Shown: positions 55,801-64,000 of the stretch, piece after piece | How positions within the stretch are numbered: position 1 is the stretch's first letter | Layout: each line of letters starts with the position of its first letter | DNA from: Pristionchus mayeri | Taxonomy: Eukaryota; Nematoda; Chromadorea; Rhabditida; Neodiplogasteridae | Reading direction: 5' to 3' | Assembly: GCA_036245805.1 (NCBI GenBank) | Contig: BTRK01000005.1 | Coordinates: 12,214,001-12,278,000 of the forward strand | Length of the DNA stretch: 64,000 bases | Translations under genes and position numbers: made by a program | Notes under the pieces: model-generated | What the model was told of the DNA's origin: nothing | Database searches by the model: none | The model's input: the letters and a program-made list of their open reading frames with translations, nothing else

Positions 55801-56391
55801 TTAAAACGGCAGAGCTGCAGGTACAGCCCAGCTACAATCATGACAGAAGCAGGGCATCACGGGAACTTTCGGAATCGGAGCCTTTCCTTGAACGTAGAGG
55901 TTGAACTGCAAGTGTAGCATTTATAAGCTCTCTCTCGGCTGTTCTTGGAGTAATTGACACACACTCCCACTCATCTCTAAATATTCCTCAGTGATTTTGG
56001 TAACGCATCTCTTCAGTAATAGGAACAGATTTAGAGAGCAAGAGATGGGGGGAATGACCAGTAATCGATGAAGCGTCATTGTACCCACTTGTTCTCTCCA
56101 TGGCTCCCATTCTGCCTCGTATGTCTTCAGTTGGTTCTTCTCGTCATCAGTCATTGGACGAGGAGGATAGCCCGTCTCAGTGACGACCCCATTCTGGAAA
56201 TGATTTATTCAGGTAGAGACGAATAACGGGTGAAAAGGTTAGCTTTTCAATAGTACTGTGTTGAAATATGCATGATCCTGAAACGGGAGTGGTAACCATT
56301 TTTGGGATTTACAATTATGCGAAGACGCATCGTAATTGCAGTTGCAGGCAACCAGGGCGATGAGAACAGCAAGAACGATCAGGAATTTCAT
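55801..56391 (-). CDS. Secreted pepsin-inhibitor-3-like small protein
   Basis: Starts MKFLIVLAVLIALVACNCNY, a signal peptide. The next exon (about 56194-56092) reads NGVVTETGYPPRPMTDDEKN followed by QLKTYEAEWEPWREQ. The last exon (about 55903-55801) reads FNLYVQGKAPIPKVPVMPCF then CHDCSWAVPAALPF and TAA. The pattern of an R-x-[LM]-T-x-x-E...L...Y motif followed by a P-x-x-P-x-x-P-x-FC tail is typical of the nematode pepsin inhibitor-3-like domain (Ascaris PI-3 type, aspartic protease inhibitors). The join between exon 1 and exon 2 could not be placed without a phase problem, so exon 1's 3' end is uncertain. A CATAAATAG lies about 40 bases upstream. It is inserted within the NTF2-like array on the same strand. 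Confidence 0.58.
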
Positions 56392-57086
56392 TTCCAACTG
56401 ATGATTCAAACTCAGCCTAGCTATTTATGCGCTTCTATCACGTTTCATGATCTTTTAAACTCACGCTTTCAACATTTCTGCAGAGTTCTCCCACGCATCA
56501 ATTCGATATCGCGTCTCTCCAATCCAAAAGAATTTTCCTCAGTTAGACGAAATGCGATAGAACGGGGTGTAGAGAGAGATACAGAAAACGAATAGGGATA
56601 GATTACGGTTCATGTTTGGACAGCATCGTCTGGCGAGGGCGCGAGCCAGGCAAGCAAACGCAATCGAGAGAATGCAAAATCAGAGAGTGAGCAGAGATAA
56701 AAAGCTGAACATTTGAACTCGACCTTTCTGAATCACGAGAGGGTGGGAGCCATAGCGGATGGGAAGACAGCTTTTGCTATCCAAACAGGGTAATTAAAAA
56801 AAACACTCCAATTTAGCATGAAATGTTTTGTTCGGTGTGATACATTAAGGATCAATCTTGAGTAAGATATTCAAATATACTATTTCATATCTTGAAACGG
56901 CAATACAATTGCTTAGTGGGAAGAAGATCGAGAACAATCTGGTGACGATACATATTTATGCACGGACAACTGGAATATATTTGTTGACATTGCACGCAAG
57001 AAGGCTTACATAGTTTATATATAGGCTTAATGCTTATGTTAGTGGGCAAATGAATTCAGTTCTTCCTACTCCTCGCACACTCTTGT
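56392..57086. other. Intergenic
   Basis: Contains the likely TATA element (CATAAATAGC near 56425) of the pepsin-inhibitor-like gene. The rest is unremarkable. Confidence 0.4.
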
Positions 57087-58406
57087 CACTGAATCTCGAA
57101 TCCCTCGTACACGCACGTCCAGTTGTCTCCCGTCTTCTGGAAGAGCGACTGCGATGTGGCTGAAAAACAAATTACCCTCTGTAGACAGAAAGGTGCAAAT
57201 TCACAACGAAATTTATCTCGAAGGGCACATGCTTTGCGCATTTCTTTGCCTTTCGCGCCTCCAAAGTCTCACTCTACTTTCGTCACTAGGACTGTAGATA
57301 GATGGAACGCGCTATCCTCTGAAATCGCTTCAAGCTCGCCTAAACTATTTCGTTCCCACCTTCTCTCTCTACCATCGATCTCATTCTCTTCCGAGTCGCT
57401 ATTGCGACTTTAAACCTACCTGCTGCCCCCCGAAATCCCCAATCCCCAATTTCAAAATCGTCTCCCCGTTGTCTTCAAGTCCATTTCTCCCTCCCTACCG
57501 TCGAGTCAACGTCGCTAGAGACCCTGGGGACGTTTGACTCGAGGTAACCCAGTCTACAAAATACATCCGCCGCAAGCTACCGAAGACTGTCCAGAAACTC
57601 CCCGCATAAATACCCCTGGTGGATAAATAGTTGAAATTTAAATTGAATTTGAAATACATTTATATATCAAATGATAAACATACCCCTCATAACTTTTCCG
57701 CTCTCGACAATCACTGATTCAATATCGACGTCAGCGTAGAATCGATCGTTTCCCAAATCGGTAATCTCCTTTCGCGTCAGCTAAAATGTTTTCGAAAATA
57801 TATGTTTATAAATTCGAATGCCTTGAACTCCATCTTGCCCATCCTGAGCCAGTCCGCGATCATTTGCTTGATTTCTGCAACATTTGATAAATATGCTTAC
57901 AAATAATGATACAAAAACATGATTCAAAAGAAATTATACAAAAATTGATTCTAAAGAAATGATTCAAAAATGATTCAAAAACGCACGTTCCGATCCGAAG
58001 TAGCAGATATTGTTCTTCCTGTCAATGACGACTCCATTCTCTCCGTAGTGTGCAGCTGCACCGTCGATGCCGCCCTGACAAACGCATGTTGAAGCGGTTA
58101 CTGGAACACTGTCCTAGGTTCTCCCGCAAGCCCAATCTCGAATACTCGAGATACTCTTACCTTTACTTTTCATTTAAGTAAAGTCAGGGAAATTCGTTGA
58201 ATGTCATAATGAAAATCAGGCTACCTCATCGTAATACTTCTTGTTCTTCTTTACAATTGCGTCGTAGATGGCGAAGTACTCTGAAATTATTTAATTATTT
58301 TTTTCAACAAATTCTTTAATTAAATAATGCAAATATATTTTAGCTATAACATTTTTTTTCCATACACTAGACCATAATGAATCAGGAACAACTCACTGTC
58401 ACCCAT
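57087..58406 (-). CDS. NTF2/SnoaL-like small protein 3
   Basis: Exons: MGDS (58406-58397); EYFAIYDAIVKKNKKYYDE (about 58280-58225); GGIDGAAAHYGENGVVIDRK then NNICYFGSER (58075-57988); EIKQMIADWLRMGKMEFK (57876-57823); LTRKEITDLGNDRFYADVDI...GKVMRG (57785-57687); ATSQSLFQKTGDNWTCVYEG then FEIQ and TGA (57160-57087). About 140 residues, NTF2-like fold, all exon borders GT/AG. The last intron has received a LINE 3' tail in opposite orientation (57165-57640), which enlarges it to about 520 bases without touching the exons, so the gene may still work. Confidence 0.77.
57165..57645 (+). mobile_element. 3' tail of a CR1/L2-type LINE in an intron
   Basis: The frame 57165-57413 includes RRAHALRISLPFAPPKSHST and FVTRTVDRWNALSSEIASSS, the characteristic C-terminal end (VDRWN.L) of CR1/L2-type ORF2 proteins, followed by a short 3' UTR to AAATTTAAATTGAATTTGAA. 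It is 5'-truncated. It lies in the last intron of NTF2-like gene 3. Confidence 0.78.
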
Positions 58407-58582
58407 TGTTGATGTAATGTGAGTACTGATTCCGCTGGTAATTCTACTTTGCGTATGTCGTAAACAGATTACAGCAGTGAATAGAGACGGATTAGGAAGA
58501 GCGTCACCAGCGAGAAAATTTATTCAAATAATTCTGCGAAGTATTTGATATCGGGGAGGGGACGACGAAGATTTTCCAACAT

Positions 58583-59388
58583 TTATTTGCCCAATTCCCA
58601 AATCCGAATGAGCGTATTTTCTTCAAAAAGTTCCAGCGAAGAACCTGCAATGGAGGAATAGCAAATGTTTCAGTACTTTGCGAAACTACCTCTCGCTCTC
58701 GTAGAATGCTAATTTTGTCTCGGAGTCGGTGTTTACATGTGTTGCACCATTGCCTTCATTATTGAGATGCTCCTCAGTAAAAGGAACCTTGAAAATTAAC
58801 ATATTGAGCATCCATAGCAATTGATGGATTTGACTTTACCTTGCCCTCGCGTTTAAACAATGTGAACCAGCTCACCATCCTTTGCTTGATTTCTGAATGA
58901 AAACATTGTAAGGCAATTGCAAAAAATATTCATTATCAACACTTTTGGACATTGCAAATATAAATATTTATCATTTTTCATCAATTACACTCGAGGCGCC
59001 AAGATATCGTAGAAAACATCCGTGATTGCGGAAATGTCGAAATCGGGGCATTCCATTTTGTAAAAGTAAAAGTGCGCACGGTCTGCTCCGAAGTAGCTCT
59101 TGCTGTTCATCTTATCAGCTGGAATTCCGTAATCAGAATTGAATTGAGATGCGGCGTCAAGATTACCCTGAACGGTATATTTTGAGTTTTCATCATAGTG
59201 TGGCTTACCTCGTTCTCTTCATTTGTTCGTTTCTCCATCAACGAATCGTGGAACGTGCCTGGGTAAATAATTGACAGTTTGCACGTTGTTATTCAAGAAA
59301 TTTTGTTCAGAACTATGTTCAGAACTTCAGAACTATCATAAAAATGATATCATTAGAAAATTACAAAGCAAAACTCACTGTCGGCCAT
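58583..59388 (-). pseudogene. NTF2/SnoaL-like small protein 4 (divergent)
   Basis: Exons: MADS (59388); TFHDSLMEKRTNEENE (59257-59210); GNLDAASQFNSDYGIPADKM then NSKSYFGADR (59168-59080); EIKQRMVSWFTLF (58893-58845); FTEEHLNNEGNGATHVNTDS (58790-58700); GSSLELFEENTLIRIWELGK and TAA. The last two exons have lost the conserved DRFYVDAD strand and the W.CVYE ending of the paralogues, so the C-terminal half of the fold is missing or shifted. It is either a rapidly diverging gene or, more likely, a decaying copy. Same strand and exon layout as the neighbours. Confidence 0.6.
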
Positions 59389-59642
59389 TCTTGATAGGAA
59401 GTGAAAGTGATCTTCACATCTGGCCCCCATATCTGTTCGTAAACAGAATGAGAGAGCAGGGGAAGTTGAGAAAGATGAAAGTCAGAAAACACGTGCTAGT
59501 GATCAGCAAACAAAAAAGTCACGGGTTGAATGATAACAAATTTGCGATCGTTACCCCCTTTTGTCTTTATATTGATAATCGTGTTTATTACAGCCTATTT
59601 TGAGTTGCTAAGTATATGTAGTTAACCCATGTATTTTCCAGT

Positions 59643-60694
59643 TCAACATTCTTGAAAGCACTCGTAGACACACAACCACTTGTCCCCGTTCTTGTGGAAG
59701 ATCATCTGCGAAGTGCCTTCAAATCCAGATTCGAAAGCTTTACGATCTATTTGCCAAATAATGTACTAACTTTTAAATTTATAAGTGTTTTATTTTTCGT
59801 TTGCGCTTACCCTTCATCACTTTTCCGCTTTCGATGAATTTCGATTCAAAGTCAGCATCCACGTAGAATCGATCGCTTCCAACGTCGGTGATAGCCTTTC
59901 GCTTTACCTGAATTTAAGAACAATACAAAAAAGCAAGTCAAAGGCACGAACGCACTTTGCTATCAGAACTTCAAATCTTTAGGAAGTCCGAGAGCACATC
60001 CTTGATCTCTGAAAATATTTAGTTTGGCATTACAAATGCATGCTCATTCCGATTGAATAGTGTATTTTCATTGAAGCAATTGCTGGTGAGATAATCGACT
60101 ACAGTGGTTGTTATAATTGAGAATGGGGAGATTAACACATGGCATATTGTTGTAGGATCTCAATAGGGATACACATGTGCACTCATTACATGATGCTCGT
60201 TTCGTCCGGGATTGTGTGGAAACTACTTTGAAACGTACGATCCGCTCCGAAGAAACATTTCTTGTTCTTCTTGTCGACAATGACGCAGTCGTCTGAGTAG
60301 AAGTTTACAGCTGCCTCGAGATTACCTTTAATTTGATAATGCCTGACGATGTAATATATCTGTGCGCAACCAAATTGTGTATGATTAATTTCTGGTTTGA
60401 ACGCAGTAAAATGTTTTAGAAAGTATACCTCCTTATAAGCGGCAATGTTCATCGTTATCTGCTCATCGTAGATTGCTTCGAACTCTGAATTTCGAAATAC
60501 AATCCATTTATTGGGAATCTGGGTCTGAAAAGTCTAGCAATCATGATTTTTTTAGAATATTTTTCGATTAGATCAATGAAATGGGAATTCAAAAGAACGC
60601 ACAAAAAAAATTGCCTTAGGAGTTAATTGTAACGGGTTTAATTAATTATTATTTAATAAATTAGTTTTTTTTAATGGAACTTACTCTCCGACAT
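59643..60694 (-). pseudogene. NTF2/SnoaL-like small protein 5, stop in exon 4
   Basis: Exons: MSES (60694); EFEAIYDEQITMNIAAYKE (60487-60430); GNLEAAVNFYSDDCVIVDKK then NKKCFFGADR (60326-60238); EIKDVLSDFLKI then a stop (60010-59972); KRKAITDVGSDRFYVDADFE...GKVMKG (59907-59812); GTSQMIFHKNGDKWLCVYEC then FQEC and TGA. In exon 4 the paralogues continue G-K-x-E-F-K to the donor, whereas here TGA and further stops follow LKI, pointing to a small deletion. All other exons are well conserved, so it is a recent loss or a sequence error. TATAAATAG lies about 50 bases upstream of the ATG. Confidence 0.68.
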
Positions 60695-61579
60695 TAGTGA
60701 TAGAGTATAGCAAGGAGTTGGCAGCCACTTCAAATGCCTCTCTATTTATATCTGTAAACAAGGGCCAGCGACCATAATCAAATCACAGACAAGAGAGTAT
60801 CGAACAATTTCGTTCTTTCTCGATCTCTAAATATCAATACAATCTCGCCTGCTCTAACATCTACATTTGTGGGTAGAAAAAAGAGAGTACGGGTATACTC
60901 TTGCCAGTGAGAGAGAAGGGCGGATCTCCTAACTCGACACGCTCCATCACACTCCATCCCACCAAAGCGATCGAGAGAAACGAATTAGTGAAACCGACAG
61001 AATTGAAGAAACGAGCACTGCTTTAATCTCAACTCACCCTGATTGGGTAGATAAAACACCTGGTAAAAAGAGGGGTATAACAGGATTAGCGACAATCTCA
61101 TTGCCGACGATCCTATTTGGGAGAGAGAAATAATTGAATGTGACAAGGGAAAGATAGAAGATACGTTTCCCTTTTGACAGGTAGTGAAAATAATTTGGTC
61201 CATCAATCAATGCAATTTTTGAATCGATGTATTCATTTTTTCCTGCATACTCGATTTTCAGAATGAATGTCCTTCCGATTTTTATCGGCTTGTCATGAGA
61301 GTTATCGCAAAATTACTATCCACATGTTTTATTAATCCACCATTAACGTACATTGTTTGGTATTATGTAATCAACAGGCTGATAGTTCACGTGGAAACAT
61401 ATCGTCATCGAGGAGGATGAGACAAAATAGCATAGCGTAGACTAGCTCGTTAGCCGGCGGGTGCTGCAATTCAAAATGTGCTACCATTTGCCTCTCTCAA
61501 TTCAAAAATATTGTATAGATACAGCTTCAAAATTGTCATGGGTGTATGTGGCAAAGAGCTAATAGTTCTACCTTCCTCA
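60695..61579. other. Intergenic, NTF2-like gene upstream region
   Basis: ATATAAATAGAG on the minus strand near 60750 is a likely TATA box for the gene at 60694. The rest has no supportable gene. Confidence 0.4.
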
Positions 61580-61729
61580 TTGATTTCGTTCATACTTTCG
61601 TCCAGCAACGAATCGTGGAACGTGCCTGTGAAAATAATTTCCAAAACATAACATTCTTAGGAATAATGATCAAAACGATAAACATCTATCCCATGAAAAA
61701 ATCGAGAAAAACAACTCACTTTCGGTCAT
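61580..61729 (-). pseudogene. NTF2-like gene fragment (exons 1-2)
   Basis: Exon 1 ATGACCGAAA|GTGAG from 61729. Exon 2 (61625-61578) reads TFHDSLLDESMNEINEE, nearly the same as TFHDSLMEKRTNEENE of gene 4. No exons 3-6 follow. It is a truncated duplicate. Confidence 0.65.
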
Positions 61730-61984
61730 TGTTGATAGGAAGCGAGTGTGATGCCTCTCACACTTCCATCTTATAGTGGTAAACCATGAAGAACAAATAG
61801 AGAAAAGAAAGAGTCAGTAAACAAAGGGTATTTTGTGATCAAATTAGGAGCGAATCACATGTGCAGGATAAGAAATTTGGGATTTTTAACGATGTTATTG
61901 TGAGTAGGTAAATTGCGAAAAAAATTTAATCCTGCATTATTAGTAGTGTTCGGTATCTTTAGAAGGCAGTATACAATCATCATT

Positions 61985-62845
61985 TCAACATTCTTTGAAA
62001 TCGCAGCACTCGTAGGTGCACGTCCAGTTGCCTCCGTTCTTGTGGAACAGCTTTTGTGAGGTTCCTGAATGTCGGGATGTTAAAAGTGAAAGTTCAAAGG
62101 TAAGCAAATCTAGTGCTGTCACACTATGCCTTCTGAATCTCACTCTTCATCATCTTTCCACTCTCGACGAACTTCGTTTCAAAGTCTGCATCTACGTAGA
62201 ATCATCCACTTCCAACGTCGGTAATATCCTATCGCAACATCTGAAATTGGAAAAGTGGGGTGAAACAGCTCAAAACGAAAGACGAACCTTCCAATCGATC
62301 TTGCCCATCTTCTGGAAGTCTGTGAGCATCTCTCTGATTTCTAAAACAACTATTTACAGCCTTTGTCCACTGTAAACAGTTACGGATAATTTATACATCT
62401 TTGTATGAATTGAATCATGTCGGGTGTTATTGTATTCGTAATCTAACTGATAATTCTTCCTTTTGCCCGGGATCTGGTAGAAGGCAGAAGCAACGCAAAC
62501 AACGTACGATCCTTTCCGAAGAAGCACTTCTTGTTGTTCTTGTCGATAACGACACAACAATCGGCGTAGAAATTCATTGCTGCATCGGTATTGCCCTGAA
62601 AGGAAAAGGTACGCATAATCTTCGAAACCGGACTCGCCGGAGCCTCTGCAACCCTTTCAACTATCGTTTTATGATAATGATACTTGAATTCAAAATCTCA
62701 CCTCGTTGTAATACGCCATGTTCTTCTGCAACAGATCATCGTAAATCGCTCCGTACTCTGAAAATCAGAAATATTATTCGAAAATATAGAATATTTTTTT
62801 GGAAATATAATATCAATAAATCGAAATACACTCACTATCCGCCAT
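61985..62845 (-). pseudogene. NTF2/SnoaL-like small protein 6, stops in exon 5
   Basis: Exons: MADS (62845); EYGAIYDDLLQKNMAYYNE (62758-62703); GNTDAAMNFYADCCVVIDKN then NKKCFFGKDR (62597-62510); EIREMLTDFQKMGKIDWK (62340-62288); exon 5 (62243-62145) reads MLR*DITDVGSG*FYVDADF followed by ETKFVESGKMMK, with two in-frame stops; GTSQKLFHKNGGNWTCTYEC then CDFKEC and TGA. Two stops in one conserved exon make it a pseudogene, though every other exon is near consensus. ATAAATAG lies about 55 bases upstream. Confidence 0.72.
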
Positions 62846-63586
62846 TGTTGTTCGGATGAGGAAAGGGATTGTGGTCGATTCACTCCAACCTTTCGCTATT
62901 TATGTCACGCTCATCATCGCGCGATTGTTGTTCAGGGCGGCACCCAATCTGCCGTATGTCGCTTTTATACTTTAAATATATTCATTAGTTGAAAATAAAG
63001 AATGGAATCCTTCTCCCATGTTCCCCTAAAAACATATTTTATGGGGGTAAGCTATTTTTGGAAACAACATATGAAAACAATTGGAATGAGCCCACGAAAT
63101 TGCTCAACAAACAATACTTAAAACCCGTCATAAGCACAGAACGGGCATAATTGAAATAAAGGAATATCTTTAATTTAGTAAGTCATGAGGAAACAAAGGG
63201 AACAGGGCTGCTGTGTAAATCATCCCTCTGATTTCACTCGCGCATCTCTTCAGAAATTCTTTTGCAGTTTACCCGAATAATTATTTTTTTGAAGTCTGCG
63301 TGATATTATCGATTATTTTTTACAACAACAAAATTAATTATTTTCTCTAAATCTCTTTTCCTCTTCTCATTTTCGTCTTTCCTCCTCTTCCAGGGCGGTC
63401 ATCTTCCCTCTCCTCTCCGCCGTTCCCTCACTTGCGACAGGTCCTTCTCACTTCGCTTTACTTTATTGTTCTATAAACGTTGATTTCGATATACTCTCTC
63501 GTCACTCGACTGGCCGAGAGAGAGTACAAAAAGAAGAAGAGTAATGACGTGCTGCATTTAATATCGACACTTTGTTCAGACTCAGA
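62846..63586. other. Intergenic
   Basis: AT-rich, then a pyrimidine-rich stretch (63350-63440). No gene was recognised. The part next to 63587 may be 5' UTR or promoter of the proline-rich gene. Confidence 0.4.
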
Positions 63587-63850
63587 ATGTGCATGAAGAA
63601 AAAGCCTGCGCCCCCTCCACCGTCCACTCTGCCTTCCCAGAAGGAATCTGTTCAGCCACCCCAGAAGGACCCGGTTGAGCCTCCCCAGAAGGACCCGGTT
63701 CCACCTTCCCAGAAGGAACCCGATATCCGAACCCAGAAGGAGCCGAATCAGCCTACCATCCCATCTTCCTCGGTAGTCCCTTCCGATGTGCCGTCTCTCT
63801 CTTCGCACTCTACTTCCTCGGTGAAGAGTGAGGAAAGGAAGCTAACCAAG
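63587..63850 (+). CDS. Proline-rich protein, first coding exon (runs past window)
   Basis: From the ATG at 63587 the frame reads MCMKKKPAPPPPSTLPSQKE, then repeats of the form PPQKDPVEPPQKDPV and PSQKEP, then a Ser-rich stretch (SSSVVPSDVPSLSSHSTSS) up to EERKLTK at a GTGTGC donor (63851). Low complexity and no signal peptide, so it is probably the disordered N-terminus of a larger intracellular protein whose remaining exons lie outside the window. The repeated Q-K-[DE]-P motif is the only feature, and I do not recognise the gene. Confidence 0.5.
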
Positions 63851-64000
63851 GTGTGCTCATTTCTCCACTTGGTCCGAGGGTGTCCTCCTCTTAATTCCCG
63901 GGTGTCCACTTCTTCATATGCTTGTACTTTCTCAATACATCTACGTTATTCTATCTCCTAGCCAGCAACCTCTAGTTGTTCAGAAAAAAAATAGTTCCCA

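Overview
The window is eukaryotic and almost certainly from a nematode, probably a rhabditid or diplogastrid (clade V) worm. The evidence is short-intron genes with GT/AG borders, a cluster of srd-type serpentine chemoreceptors (a nematode-restricted family), a cadmium-responsive/failed-axon-connection-like gene, a pepsin-inhibitor-3-like gene, a tRNA-Ser(AGA), and many mariner, RTE and CR1/L2-type elements. Nothing prokaryotic is present. Species cannot be settled from the sequence alone.

Layout. 1-1152: end of a mariner element, next to foldback repeats. 2330-22949: four srd-like chemoreceptor loci on the minus strand (4083->2330, 6706->4588, 11870->9904, 22949->13110). They are interrupted by large palindromes, a dead RTE retrotransposon (7380-9757) and a nested transposon block (about 14530-22340) that splits the fourth receptor between exons 3 and 4. 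23429-24327: another mariner. 24401-26165: CDR/FAX-like gene. 26600-28816: an inverted pair of small secreted Cys-rich genes, of which the plus-strand copy carries two EF-hands. 29340-35090: about 147 copies of a 39-bp tandem unit whose sequence is a run of heat-shock-element pentamers. 35090-35840: a purine-only GA tract. 36115-38349: a decayed plus-strand srd locus with a mariner inside. 38428-39702: mariner. 41147-42244: Cys-rich secreted protein gene. 43601-47944: divergent hsp70-family gene with a mariner in intron 1. 48832-48913: tRNA-Ser. 49059-52359: srd pseudogene with a mariner in it. 53197-62845: a same-strand tandem array of NTF2/SnoaL-like small-protein genes with one pepsin-inhibitor-3-like gene among them. 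63587-end: first exon of a proline-rich protein.

The most striking object is the 5.7-kb array. Each unit has five perfect alternating nTTCn/nGAAn pentamers, so the whole locus is a potential platform for HSF-1 binding at satellite density. HSE-bearing Helitrons are known from Caenorhabditis, and a Helitron-like 5' start is visible just upstream of the array, but no gene in the window can be shown to use it. The rest reads as a fast-evolving accessory region: multigene families (chemoreceptors, NTF2-like proteins) duplicating in tandem and decaying through frameshifts, stops and transposon insertions.
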